Origin: Pseudobdellovibrio sp.
Lineage (GTDB): Bacteria > Bdellovibrionota > Bdellovibrionia > Bdellovibrionales > Bdellovibrionaceae
Reading direction: 5' to 3'
Length of the DNA: 49,418 nucleotides
Assembly (NCBI GenBank): GCA_020696855.1
Contig: JAJFMT010000012.1
Coordinates: 1 to 49,418, forward strand
The position numbers were made by a program, and so were the translations under genes. The notes beneath the pieces are model-generated. The model searched no databases. It saw nothing but the letters and a program-made list of their open reading frames with translations, and was not told where the DNA came from. The stretch's first letter is position 1. Each line of letters starts with the position of its first letter. Below are positions 1-8,701 of this stretch, in pieces.

Positions 1-2
1 TG

Positions 3-1034
3 CCACGAAAGATCATGCAAATCGGTAAAGCTTCTTATAGCAAAACCATGACCTTCATTACAACGATCACAATATTAATCGCGCTGGTCATGTTACACAT
101 GCTGGACCGGTTGCTGACACGAAGACTTTCGGATCTGGATGAGCAGGTTAACCTTTTAAATGAGAACGGTGTCGCTAACCTTAACGTAAGCGGAGACGAC
201 GAAATCGCCCGCCTTGCAAAAAGCATGAATCAAATGCTGCACACTCTTCAATCCCGCAACGAAGAACTTATGAACTTAAACGAAATCATTAAAAATCAGA
301 ATCAGGCTCTTGTCAGCACAGCTAAAATGTCTGCTCTCGGAGAGATGGCCGGTGGAGTCGCGCACGAAATCAATACGCCTCTGACTGTAATCAAATTAAG
401 AACCGAAATGATGATGAATGAGATCATGGAAAACCCGGGTAACAGCAATGATATGCTGAAGAACTCACTTGAAATCATCGACAGAACGGTCGACAGAATA
501 ACAAAGATTATTCAAAGTTTAAGAACGTTTTCGCGAGAAACTAACGGTCAGGAAAAAATAGACTACTCTGTTCGAACAATCGTTTCAGAGGCACTTAACC
601 TGTGCAGCGAAAAATTCAAAATGCACGGAGTCGATCTGCAAATCGAACCTTGTGAGGACTATATACTCAGCTGCCGGCCAACCGAAATCGCGCAGGTGTT
701 AGTAAACCTGCTGAACAATTCATATGATGCCATTGAAAAACTGGAATTTAAAAAAATTATGGTCAGCACACGACAGATTGACCCTGTCTATATTGAAATT
801 TCTGTAATGGATTCAGGGCCGGGCATTTCTGCGGCCATTCAGGATAAAATTATGCAGCCGTTCTTTACGACAAAAGAATTAGGCAAAGGCACAGGCATTG
901 GCCTCAGTATTTCAAAAGGCATAGTAGAAAGTCACGGCGGCAGACTGTATTTGGACCGCAGTTCCCAAAGAACGCGAATGGTTATCGTTTTACCGTTTAA
1001 AAAAATTGATTCTGAAGCTGTTAACGCAGCTTAG
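3..1034 (+). CDS. Sensor histidine kinase (C-terminal part, 5' end outside window)
   Basis: Membrane sensor kinase that autophosphorylates on His and passes the phosphate to a response regulator, almost certainly the one encoded 17 bases downstream. The frame is open to the first bases of the window, so the sensor region probably lies upstream. Counting from the ATG at 15: a membrane segment at about residues 13-30, a HAMP-like linker at 31-80, a coiled coil, then the H-box GGVAHEINTP with phospho-acceptor His117. The ATPase part has the N-box NLLNNSYDAIE (231-241), the G1 box DSGPG (266-270) and the G2 box GKGTGIGLS (290-298), so it looks catalytically intact. No input domain is visible, so the signal is unknown. 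The ATG at 15 is probably internal. Confidence 0.9.
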   Translation, partial: PRKIMQIGKASYSKTMTFITTITILIALVMLHMLDRLLTRRLSDLDEQVNLLNENGVANLNVSGDDEIARLAKSMNQMLHTLQSRNEELMNLNEIIKNQNQALVSTAKMSALGEMAGGVAHEINTPLTVIKLRTEMMMNEIMENPGNSNDMLKNSLEIIDRTVDRITKIIQSLRTFSRETNGQEKIDYSVRTIVSEALNLCSEKFKMHGVDLQIEPCEDYILSCRPTEIAQVLVNLLNNSYDAIEKLEFKKIMVSTRQIDPVYIEISVMDSGPGISAAIQDKIMQPFFTTKELGKGTGIGLSISKGIVESHGGRLYLDRSSQRTRMVIVLPFKKIDSEAVNAA

Positions 1035-1051
1035 GTCACAAAGGAGAAGTC

Positions 1052-2392
1052 ATGGGAGCAAAGAAGATATTACTGGTTGAAGATGACGACGTCTTTAGAA
1101 GCACAATCAGTGAAGTACTTGGCAAAAAGTACCAGGTCATCCAGGCTCCAAACGGCAAATCCGCGTGCGAGCTGATGTCTGTTCAGGATTACGATTTGGT
1201 TTTGTCAGACATCCAAATGCCCAATATGTCGGGCATTGATCTGTTGGAATGGTCGACCAAAAACCGCCCCATGCCTTTTATTATCATGACCGGTTTTTCT
1301 ACGTTGCTTGAAACCAAATCCGCTTTTGAGCTGGGTGCAAAAGGTTTTATTGCAAAGCCCTTTAGAATTAATCAGTTGCTGGATCTCATCCCGACCGTCA
1401 TGGGCGAAGAGCAAAAGAAAGCTCCTGAAAAAAAGCCTTCCGATGCCTACTACAAAGTTTCCATAGAAGAATTCATTGCAAAACCGACGATCGACTTTGA
1501 TATCTACATTAAACTTTCTGAAACAAACTTTATTAAGATCGCCAATAAAAGTGAGCAACTGCCAAAAGAGCAAATTGCTAAATACCGCGAACGCGGCGTC
1601 AAGCATTTCTACATCGAAAAGGAAGACTTCGGAAAGCTCGTTCAGTTTAATCTTGGCCTCGTTAAAATCATCAACACCAGATCTGAAATCGCCGTTGAAA
1701 AGAAGACCGCTTTCATGAATTACACAGGTAAAGTTATTCTGGAGAGAACGTTTACAGACGGTATTGACCAGGAGTCCATTCAGGAATCTTCAGCCTTTTT
1801 AAAAATGGCGGTGGATTGTGCCACTCAGTCTGAAGAGGGTTTTGACTTGCTGAGTTTGCTGAACAGCTATTCAGATGCTGTATACGCGAATTCAGTGGCG
1901 GTCTCTTTTTGTTCGGTGATGCTGGCAAAAACACTTGGGGTCACTTCGCTGCAAACATTGTTTAAAATCAGCATGGCAGGGCTTTTTCACGATATCGGCA
2001 AAAAAGAAATCGACAGCGAACTACTTAAAAAGCCGCGCCACTTAACAACACGGGCTGAACAGAAAGAAATCGAAAGCCACGTTGTACGCGGTCATGACAT
2101 TCTTCAGGGAATCAAATGTCTGCATTCAGATGTGGTGCGAATGGCTTACGAGCACCACGAAGATCAGGCGGGGCTTGGTTATCCAAATGCTAAATCCGCA
2201 CGGGACCAGCACCCGCTTTCAAAAATCTTACAGGCAGCTGTTATGTTCGTTGACTACACTGATACCTTACGCCAAAGCGGACAGCCGGTGACGGCCGCAG
2301 CCGTTATTGCAAGTCTTCAGCAGCTTTATGAAAAGCGCATTGACCCGCTTTGCTTAGCGGCACTAAAGAAGATTTATAATGTAAAAACTTAG
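1052..2392 (+). CDS. Response regulator with divergent HD-GYP-like output domain
   Basis: Two-component response regulator of 446 aa. The receiver domain (1-115) has the phospho-acceptor Asp53 in LSDIQMP, Thr80 and Lys102 in AKPF. A linker of about 150 residues of unknown fold follows. Residues 270-410 form an HD-type phosphohydrolase domain with HDIGKKEI (His313, Asp314), His343, His348, EHHE (367-370) and GLGYP (374-378), which recalls the cyclic-di-GMP phosphodiesterase HD-GYP family. It departs from the family: the usual Asp before the first Gly of the GYP box is Ala, and the expected first-helix His is Asn280, so activity is uncertain. The start is well supported by AAGGAG seven bases before ATG. 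It forms a pair with the kinase upstream. Confidence 0.88.
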   Translation: MGAKKILLVEDDDVFRSTISEVLGKKYQVIQAPNGKSACELMSVQDYDLVLSDIQMPNMSGIDLLEWSTKNRPMPFIIMTGFSTLLETKSAFELGAKGFIAKPFRINQLLDLIPTVMGEEQKKAPEKKPSDAYYKVSIEEFIAKPTIDFDIYIKLSETNFIKIANKSEQLPKEQIAKYRERGVKHFYIEKEDFGKLVQFNLGLVKIINTRSEIAVEKKTAFMNYTGKVILERTFTDGIDQESIQESSAFLKMAVDCATQSEEGFDLLSLLNSYSDAVYANSVAVSFCSVMLAKTLGVTSLQTLFKISMAGLFHDIGKKEIDSELLKKPRHLTTRAEQKEIESHVVRGHDILQGIKCLHSDVVRMAYEHHEDQAGLGYPNAKSARDQHPLSKILQAAVMFVDYTDTLRQSGQPVTAAAVIASLQQLYEKRIDPLCLAALKKIYNVKT

Positions 2393-2399
2393 TCGTCGC

Positions 2400-2443
2400 T
2401 GAAGACTTTCTCAGGCGTTACTGAAGGTTTTTCTCAGTCTTCA
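2400..2443. terminator. Possible bidirectional terminator between convergent genes
   Basis: A perfect 8-base inverted repeat, TGAAGACT (2400-2407) and AGTCTTCA (2436-2443), lies in the short gap between the converging response regulator and RNase G genes and overlaps the RNase G stop codon. The loop is long (28 bases) and T-rich inside, with no clean T-run after the stem, so it is a weak terminator candidate. Confidence 0.3.
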
Positions 2444-3948
2444 CTGAAAATTTCATATTGTTCTGCGTGGTAACTCGGTTCAATTTTGAATGCAATCGAA
2501 CGGCCCAGTCGCTTCTCAAGAGCATCTAAAGTTTCAGATTCACTTTCATAAACCCAGTCGACGATCTCGGCATGGCAGTGAACAATAATGCCGGGCTTTT
2601 TAGAATTTTCGACCATGCTGATTTCTCTTTCGAGTTCACGGAAGATTTCACAGGCAATCGTGTGTTTACGTTTAATATAACCTTTACCGTCGCAGTATGA
2701 GCACGGCTCGCAAAGCGTTTTTACAAGACTCGGGCGAATACGCTTACGGGTCATTTCGACAAGGCCCAGATCCGACATCGAAACGATGTTAGTGCGGCTT
2801 CTGTCTTTTTTAAGTTCTTCTTCAAGACCGTAAAGAACCTGTTCGCGGTGAGTCTCTTTTTCCATATCGATAAAGTCGATAATAATAATTCCGCCGACAT
2901 TTCTTACGCGAAGCTGATGCGCGATTTCTTTTACGGCTTCCAAATTTGTTTTTAATATCGTGTCTTCTAAATCTTTTTTGCCGACATACCGGCCGGTATT
3001 AACGTCGATCACCACTAAGGCTTCTGCTTCGTCGAAAACAATATATCCGCCGGACTTCAGCCAGACTTTTCTTTCCATGGCACGAGAGATCTCAAGATCG
3101 ATATCGTATAAATCAAAAAGCGGCTTCTTCTCTTCGTAAAGAATAATGTTCTGGCGGTACTTCGGCATTAACTGCGTCACGAACTTCTGAACTTTTTTAT
3201 AAACTTCCATGTCATCAACCCAAACGGTCGTGACATTCTCACTCATCAGGTCACGTAAAGCGCGAAGCTCTACATCAAGTTCTGAATGAATGATGCCGGC
3301 GTTTTTCTTTTTCTCGTAATTCTTGTGAATCTCTTTTGCCAGCCGGTCTAAGTATTCAATATCGGCGCGCAGTGAATCTTCGCTTGCACCTTCAGAAGCC
3401 GTTCGTACGATGACACCGCCGGTAGGATTAATATTATGAATGATTTTTTTTAAACGCTCTTTTTCCTGCTCGTCTTCGATTTTCCGCGAGATGCCCGTAT
3501 GTTTAACGTAAGGCATGTAAACCACGCCCCGGCCCGGTAAAGAAATATGCGTTGTGATACGCGCGCCCTTTGTTCCCAATGGGTCTTTCGCTACCTGCAC
3601 CATGAGGTGCTGGCCCTCTTTGATCAAATCCTGAATCGGAGTTTTGATCTCGCGCTGATTTCTGTTTTCCTCGTCGCCTTTATCTTCGGTTTCATCGTCA
3701 TCGAAAAATTCTTTGCCTTCATCGGTAATAATATCGCCCACATACAAGAAAGCGGCTTTATCCAGACCGATATCCACAAAGGCAGCCTGCATGCCGGGAA
3801 GAACTCGTGTAACAACTCCCCTATGGATAGTGCCCACAAGAGTCGGAGAGGTTTTTCTTTCGATTTTAAGATCCATCAGTACGCCGGATTCAACATAAGC
3901 CACGCGTGTTTCCAGCGGACGAACATTGATAAGAATTTCAGCAGACAT
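2434..3948 (-). CDS. rng: Ribonuclease G/E family protein
   Basis: Endoribonuclease of the RNase E/G family, which matures rRNA 5' ends and starts mRNA decay. At 504 aa it has the length of RNase G and lacks the long disordered scaffold tail of RNase E. An S1-like RNA-binding region covers about 38-130 and contains an acidic insert (residues 76-100, mostly D and E) that I do not expect in E. coli RNase G. The catalytic core shows IDVNTGR with Asp315 and IIIIDFIDM with Asp358, the two metal-binding aspartates of the family. The zinc-link is CEPCSYC (413-419), with one Cys more than the usual CxxC. The start ATG follows GAGGT. It is probably co-transcribed with the secreted-protein gene upstream on the same strand (69-base gap). 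Confidence 0.93.
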   Translation of the reverse strand: MSAEILINVRPLETRVAYVESGVLMDLKIERKTSPTLVGTIHRGVVTRVLPGMQAAFVDIGLDKAAFLYVGDIITDEGKEFFDDDETEDKGDEENRNQREIKTPIQDLIKEGQHLMVQVAKDPLGTKGARITTHISLPGRGVVYMPYVKHTGISRKIEDEQEKERLKKIIHNINPTGGVIVRTASEGASEDSLRADIEYLDRLAKEIHKNYEKKKNAGIIHSELDVELRALRDLMSENVTTVWVDDMEVYKKVQKFVTQLMPKYRQNIILYEEKKPLFDLYDIDLEISRAMERKVWLKSGGYIVFDEAEALVVIDVNTGRYVGKKDLEDTILKTNLEAVKEIAHQLRVRNVGGIIIIDFIDMEKETHREQVLYGLEEELKKDRSRTNIVSMSDLGLVEMTRKRIRPSLVKTLCEPCSYCDGKGYIKRKHTIACEIFRELEREISMVENSKKPGIIVHCHAEIVDWVYESESETLDALEKRLGRSIAFKIEPSYHAEQYEIFSED

Positions 3949-4017
3949 AGGACCTCACTCTTGTGCCCAAGGTGTACTAAAAATCAGGTCTTTATGCAAA
4001 CTTAATGGCGAGGATTG

Positions 4018-4896
4018 TCAGTCGCCTTCGTTGTCATCAGCCGGTGCCACGTCATTGTCAGTTGCACTTGACGGCACGGTTGTTGTGGCTGACGCAGGCG
4101 CAGGGCCCGATGGAGCAGGGGCCGCCCCCACATAAGTGCCATAGCTTTCAGGTGCATTTAACATGCAGCGCTCAGGCCGGTTCAGCACTGTCCGTTTTTG
4201 CCCGCAAACTCGGTCAATAGCCTGTCTCATAACAGGGCCAACCTGTGCGTCTCTGAAATAGCGAACGCTGCAGTTTACTTTTCCGAAAATATTCTGGCCT
4301 AACTGGTACTCAATGGCTTCAATCTGGTTTCTTGGTAATCCACGGTAACTGGCAGCCATGTCAATTTTGGAGTAAATGTCGATCAAAGCTTCTTCAATTT
4401 TTTCCTGAGCCATTGTTTGAATCTGATCGTCATGAATGTTTGAAGGAACTTTAGTAACTTCCTGATCTGCAAACAATTCGCTTCTTGGCTGGGTGTTGCA
4501 GTTGTCATACAACTCAATTCGTAAATTGACTTCATTTGAAATTTTTAATCGGCTAATCGTCTTACTCGGACAGTCGAAACCAAAGCCTGAAAAGCGGTAC
4601 GGGTTTCTGGCCTGATCAGTGGAACACTGGCCTAAGCCGTCTCCGAGATCTTCAACCAAACTTTCATCACATTTTAATTTTCTTCGTGGCACACCTGTTA
4701 CAGTAGAAATTTCGGGAGAGCTATTTAATGCACTTGATAGATAAGCGCTGTTGTTTCTCAAAAAGCTTCGCATTTCATTAACACAGCTGATATCGGTTTT
4801 CAGATCATCCCAAGCGTTGCGGTCGCGGGGCCGGTTTCTGGCTTCAGAAATTACAGACAAAGCTAAAAACAAAAATAAAACTAAAATCTTTTTCAT
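4018..4896 (-). CDS. Secreted protein of unknown function, Pro/Ala-rich acidic tail
   Basis: I do not recognise a family. The 292-aa product starts with a clear signal peptide (KK, then LVLFLFLALSVISEA, cleavage near residue 20), so it should be exported. The mature part has about ten cysteines, spread evenly (for example SCVNE, LKCDES, GQCSTD, DCPSKT, DNCNTQ), which suggests disulphide bonds in the periplasm or outside. The last 30 residues are low-complexity (Pro, Ala, Ser, Thr) and end in an acidic DNDVAPADDNEGD. The start is supported by GGAGT upstream of ATG. It lies directly upstream of RNase G on the same strand and diverges from the PilT-like gene. Confidence 0.75.
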   Translation of the reverse strand: MKKILVLFLFLALSVISEARNRPRDRNAWDDLKTDISCVNEMRSFLRNNSAYLSSALNSSPEISTVTGVPRRKLKCDESLVEDLGDGLGQCSTDQARNPYRFSGFGFDCPSKTISRLKISNEVNLRIELYDNCNTQPRSELFADQEVTKVPSNIHDDQIQTMAQEKIEEALIDIYSKIDMAASYRGLPRNQIEAIEYQLGQNIFGKVNCSVRYFRDAQVGPVMRQAIDRVCGQKRTVLNRPERCMLNAPESYGTYVGAAPAPSGPAPASATTTVPSSATDNDVAPADDNEGD

Positions 4897-4973
4897 GTTT
4901 ACTCCGAATAAAAAATTAACCAGTGTCTCAATACTAGATGAGTTTTGCTGGCCGTATAACTCGACTCGACCTT

Positions 4974-4996
4974 TTCAGTCCTCAAGTAAGACTGAA
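4974..4996. repeat. Inverted repeat upstream of the pilT-like gene
   Basis: TTCAGTC (4974-4980) and GACTGAA (4990-4996) form a perfect 7-base inverted repeat with a 9-base spacer, in the gap between divergent genes. A further GGACTGA lies at 5013-5019. It could be an operator or a transcript hairpin; I cannot tell which. Confidence 0.35.
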
Positions 4997-5089
4997 TCAT
5001 CAAGGGACGAACTGGACTGATGGCTTGTTAAAAAAAACCTCCTTTCTGCCGAAAAAGATTAAGATAGTTCAGATGGAGAATTGGAAAAT

Positions 5090-6106
5090 ATGGCTACAAT
5101 AGATGATCTTTTTAGGCTCATGGTTGAACAAAAAGCATCAGATTTGCATTTGACCAGCGGAGCTCCGCCGTTTTTACGTCTGCATGGTAACATGTCACCG
5201 CTCAACTACCGTCAATTAAGCAATCAAGACGTTCAGGCACTTATCTTCGAAATTTTAACTGAAAAACAAAAGAAAGCTTTCGTTGAAAAATGGGAGCTCG
5301 ATTTCGCATACGTTGTGGAAGGCTTAGGGCGTTTCCGTTGTAACGTGTTCATGCAGCGTAAAGGTTTAGGAGCCGTTTTCAGAACGATTCCAGAAAAAAT
5401 TAAAACCGCGCAAGAGTTAAATTTGCCGCCATCAATTGTGGACTTAACTGATACGGACCGCGGACTCATTCTTGTAACGGGCCCGACGGGTTCCGGTAAA
5501 TCAACGACACTCGCAGCGATGATTCAGCATATTAATTCAAACCGTGAAGCTCATATCTTAACGGTGGAAGATCCGATCGAGTTCGTTCACCCGAATTTAA
5601 AATCACTTGTGAATCAGCGTGAGGTCGGTTCTCACACAAAAACTTATGCGAATGCGCTGAAAGCCGCACTTCGTGAAGACCCGGATATCATTCTGGTGGG
5701 TGAGCTTCGTGAAACCGCAGCAGAAACAGGACACTTGGTTTTCGCTACACTGCACACCAGCTCTGCAGCTAAAACGATTGACCGTATCGTCGACGTTTTC
5801 CCTCCGGGCCAACAAGGGCAGATTCGTACCATGTTAGCGGATTCTATTCGCGGTATCGTGGCTCAATCCCTGTTTACCCGTGCGGACGGACAAGGCCGTG
5901 TGGCTGCGTTCGAAATCATGAAAGGTACAAAGGCGATTGCCAACCTGATTCGTGAAAATAAAATTTACCAGATTCCTTCCATCATTCAGACCGGTGCTCA
6001 GCACGGCATGGTGCTCTACGAAAAATACGTGGACGATCTTGTCAAAAAAGGTCTTGTTACAATGGCGGATGCGAAAGCCTTCCTTGGTAAAGACAGCGCG
6101 GCCTAG
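5090..6106 (+). CDS. pilT: PilT-like type IV pilus retraction ATPase with 8-residue internal deletion
   Basis: Hexameric secretion-type ATPase that powers type IV pilus retraction (twitching) at the inner membrane. From the ATG at 5090: N-terminal domain (KASDLHL), Walker A GPTGSGKST at about 131-139, VEDPIEF, Walker B ILVGELR at about 201-207, the His box GHLVFATLHTSSAA, and a PilT-type C-terminus with ANLIRE and QTGAQHGM. Just after Walker B the usual GEMRD-LETI-x-LAL-TAAETG region reads GELRE-TAAETG, so about eight residues of a conserved helix are missing in frame (near 5710). The CpaF ATPase at 20825 keeps the equivalent residues. Retraction activity is therefore doubtful. A TTG three codons upstream is the other possible start; ATG gives better spacing from GGAG (5075-5078). 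Confidence 0.88.
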   Translation: MATIDDLFRLMVEQKASDLHLTSGAPPFLRLHGNMSPLNYRQLSNQDVQALIFEILTEKQKKAFVEKWELDFAYVVEGLGRFRCNVFMQRKGLGAVFRTIPEKIKTAQELNLPPSIVDLTDTDRGLILVTGPTGSGKSTTLAAMIQHINSNREAHILTVEDPIEFVHPNLKSLVNQREVGSHTKTYANALKAALREDPDIILVGELRETAAETGHLVFATLHTSSAAKTIDRIVDVFPPGQQGQIRTMLADSIRGIVAQSLFTRADGQGRVAAFEIMKGTKAIANLIRENKIYQIPSIIQTGAQHGMVLYEKYVDDLVKKGLVTMADAKAFLGKDSAA

Positions 6107-6130
6107 GGCTGCGTTTTACTGCCAGTGTAA

Positions 6131-6213
6131 TCAGGTTAGCCGCTTGTTATACCTGACAACTCAATGGCTTATTGTTTGTCATTTAGGCTCTCAGATGTTA
6201 GTGTCTGAGGCCT
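6131..6213 (+). promoter_or_regulatory. Structured leader of deoA with hidden ribosome binding site
   Basis: Two inverted repeats lie in the 108-base gap before deoA. The first is TCAGGT (6131-6136) with ACCTGA (6151-6156). The second is AGGC-T-CTCAGA (6185-6195) with TCTGAGGCCT (6204-6213), a ten-pair stem with one bulged T and an 8-base loop. It ends one base before the ATG and contains the only Shine-Dalgarno-like sequence (GAGG, 6207-6210). As RNA this would block initiation unless opened. There is no T-run, so it does not look like a terminator. Confidence 0.5.
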
Positions 6214-6214
6214 T

Positions 6215-7534
6215 ATGACTCTGTATTTTGCCGACCTTATCAAGAAAAAGCGTGATCGCCAGGAGCTCACTTCTGACGAAATTCAGCAATTTATTGCGGC
6301 CTACACATCAGGAACAATTCCTGATTATCAGGTAACGGCAATGTTGATGGCGATTTATTTAAACGGCATGACCAACGAAGAGACCGTTGCGCTGGTAAAA
6401 TCGATGATTCATTCCGGTGTTACAGTCGACACATCAAAAATTCCGGGATTCAAAGTTGATAAACATTCAACCGGCGGCGTCGGCGATAAAACAAGTTTGA
6501 TACTGGGACCAATAGTAGCTGCTGCGGGCTTTTATGTTCCGATGATTTCAGGCCGAGGCCTGGGCCACACCGGCGGCACTCTTGATAAGCTTGAAAGCAT
6601 TCCGGGATTTAATACCCAGCAGTCTTTAGAAAGATTCGTCGAAATCACGCGTGAGATCGGCACTTGTTTTATCGGCCAAACGAAAGAGATCTGCCCTGCG
6701 GATAAAAAAATCTACGCGCTTCGCGATGTGACCGGCACGATCGAAAGCTTTCCGTTGATTTGTGCCAGTATCATGTCAAAAAAAATCGCTGAAGGCATCG
6801 ATGGCCTGGTTCTCGATGTTAAATTCGGTTCGGGCGCTTTTATGAAGACAGTTGAGCAGGCAAAAAGCCTCGCGACTGCACTCATGAACATCGCCAAAAG
6901 TTACGATAAAAAAATTGTCTCTGTCATTTCATCGATGGAACAGCCTTTGGGGCGTTTCGCAGGAAACTCTCTGGAAGTTTTCGAATGCGTCGAGATCATG
7001 AAAAATAAAAAATTCACCGGACCTAACGGTGAGGATATGTACGCTGACACACGCGAGCTTTCTTTACAGCTTTCAGCTCAAATGATTCATCTTTCCGGGA
7101 AAACCGCATCCGTTAACGAGGCGTATTCGCTTGCCGTAGAGGCGTTGGAATCCGGCCGCGCCCTTCAGGTTTTTGAAAAGATGTGTAAAGTTCAGGGTGG
7201 CAGGCTTTCCGAGCTTCCGGCTGCAAAAAAATCACATAAGGTCACTGCAAAAACGGCGGGATATCTTCATTCCTTTAATGTGGAAAAGATAGGCCTGGCA
7301 GGAATTATTCTTCACGCCGGCCGCATGAAAAACGATGACGTCATTCACCCCACAGCAGGAATTGAATTTCACTGTAAACTTGGCGATCAGGTAAAGGCCG
7401 GAGACACGATTTTTACGATTCATGGCGACGAACCGGAACTTTTCGCAGAAGCTGAACAACTCCTGACACTGGCTCATGAAATTTCCTTGCAAAAACCACC
7501 CGCTCACGTTTTGATAAATACTGTTCTCAATTAA
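6215..7534 (+). CDS. deoA: Thymidine / pyrimidine-nucleoside phosphorylase
   Basis: Cleaves thymidine or other pyrimidine nucleosides with phosphate to give the free base and (deoxy)ribose-1-phosphate, the salvage route in the cytoplasm. The length of 439 aa is typical. Signature regions are all present: DKHSTGGVGDK (82-92, phosphate site), SGRGLGHTGGTLDKLE (112-127), and the base-binding residues Arg170, Ser185 and Lys189, which match E. coli thymidine phosphorylase with a one-residue offset. I cannot separate thymidine phosphorylase from the broader pyrimidine-nucleoside phosphorylase (pdp) by eye. It is followed 29 bases later by purine nucleoside phosphorylase, so the two form a nucleoside-breakdown operon, which suits an organism living on nucleic acids from other cells. 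The leader is structured. Confidence 0.93.
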   Translation: MTLYFADLIKKKRDRQELTSDEIQQFIAAYTSGTIPDYQVTAMLMAIYLNGMTNEETVALVKSMIHSGVTVDTSKIPGFKVDKHSTGGVGDKTSLILGPIVAAAGFYVPMISGRGLGHTGGTLDKLESIPGFNTQQSLERFVEITREIGTCFIGQTKEICPADKKIYALRDVTGTIESFPLICASIMSKKIAEGIDGLVLDVKFGSGAFMKTVEQAKSLATALMNIAKSYDKKIVSVISSMEQPLGRFAGNSLEVFECVEIMKNKKFTGPNGEDMYADTRELSLQLSAQMIHLSGKTASVNEAYSLAVEALESGRALQVFEKMCKVQGGRLSELPAAKKSHKVTAKTAGYLHSFNVEKIGLAGIILHAGRMKNDDVIHPTAGIEFHCKLGDQVKAGDTIFTIHGDEPELFAEAEQLLTLAHEISLQKPPAHVLINTVLN

Positions 7535-7563
7535 CAGATCTGCAATAAACTTTTGAGGGTGCG

Positions 7564-8382
7564 ATGGTTGTCATTGAAAAGCTGACCGAAACAGTAAATT
7601 TTCTTAAATCGAAAATAAAAAATAAGCCCCGCATCGGAGTTATTTTAGGTTCCGGCTTAGGTCATTTTGTTCAGCACATGCAAATCGAAGCCTCTTTTCC
7701 TTTCGGTGATGTTCCGAATTTCATTCCACCGACTGTTGAAGGCCACTCCGGTAATTTGATTTTCGGCAAAATCGACAATGTTGACCTGGTTGTTCTTCAA
7801 GGCCGCCTTCACTTCTACGAAGGCCACTCAATGGAAACGTTGGTGTTCCCGACGCGGGTCATGGCACTTTTAGGAATTGAAATTCTGATCGTAACAAACT
7901 CTGCCGGTGGTTGTGGTGATGGCATGAAGGCCGGCGATTTCATGATCTTGGACGATCACATCAACTTAATGGGCACAAACCCGTTAATGGGACCGAACAT
8001 AAAAGAACTTGGTCCACGCTTTCCTGACATGACAGAAGCTTACGACAAAACTCTTATCGCCACAGCAGAGCGCATTTTCAGATCGCAACAAACATTCTTT
8101 CACAAAGGTATCTATGTTGCGGTCACCGGACCTGTTTACGAAACACCTTCTGAAATCAGAATGTTTAAAGTGATGGGCGGTAAAGCCGTCGGGATGTCGA
8201 CAGTTCCTGAAGTCATTGCGGCCAATCACATGGGCCTTCGAGTTGCGGCAATTTCCTGTATTACGAACCTTGCTGCCGGCATTTCTCAGCATAAACTGAA
8301 TCATGAAGAAGTGACAGAAACGGCAAAAAAAGTTGAACAAAAGTTCTGCGCGTTTTTAAAAGAATTCGTCACTAAAATCTGA
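7564..8382 (+). CDS. punA: Purine-nucleoside phosphorylase (trimeric type)
   Basis: Splits purine nucleosides with phosphate into base and ribose-1-phosphate. The 272 aa and the motifs match the trimeric PNP/MTAP family rather than hexameric DeoD: ILGSGLGHF near residue 24 (phosphate loop), GHSGNL, LQGRLHFYEGH, TNSAGG, and GKAVGMSTVPEVIAANH. ITNLAAG near the end carries the Asn found in enzymes for 6-oxopurines such as inosine and guanosine, rather than the Asp of methylthioadenosine phosphorylase. The start ATG follows GAGGGTG. It is downstream of deoA in the same direction and probably in one transcript. Confidence 0.93.
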   Translation: MVVIEKLTETVNFLKSKIKNKPRIGVILGSGLGHFVQHMQIEASFPFGDVPNFIPPTVEGHSGNLIFGKIDNVDLVVLQGRLHFYEGHSMETLVFPTRVMALLGIEILIVTNSAGGCGDGMKAGDFMILDDHINLMGTNPLMGPNIKELGPRFPDMTEAYDKTLIATAERIFRSQQTFFHKGIYVAVTGPVYETPSEIRMFKVMGGKAVGMSTVPEVIAANHMGLRVAAISCITNLAAGISQHKLNHEEVTETAKKVEQKFCAFLKEFVTKI

Positions 8383-8701
8383 CCCGGGATCTTAAAATTT
8401 CATTCTTATTTTAACCGGAATTGAGTTGTTTGGGTCGGCCGGTTTGTTTGTATTGAGTAGCGCAGTTCACTCATAACATTTTCTTACTTCACTCATAATT
8501 TCTCATTTTTTCACTCTGAAATCGTTTAATTTTTCACTGCTAAAGTCTTGAAATCCCATAATCAAACTCACAGATTCTTGATGACTGGACTTTTTCTCGA
8601 CTGAGCGAATGTTAATATTCACCCGAAAAGCTAACCATAACAGGCCACCCATACTGTCTTAATTTCAAGACTCAATGGATGAGTCTTAAACGAGGTCAGC
8701 T
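8383..8701. promoter_or_regulatory. 319-base gap with inverted AGTCTT-type repeats before the S8 protease
   Basis: No gene is visible here. Two inverted repeats are: AGTCTTGAAAT (8544-8554) is the exact reverse complement of ATTTCAAGACT (8662-8672), and AAGACTCA (8667-8674) pairs with TGAGTCTT (8680-8687) around a 5-base loop, just ahead of the GAGGT ribosome binding site of the protease. The rest is AT-rich with several TCACTCATAA-like runs. No convincing -35/-10 pair was found. Confidence 0.35.
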
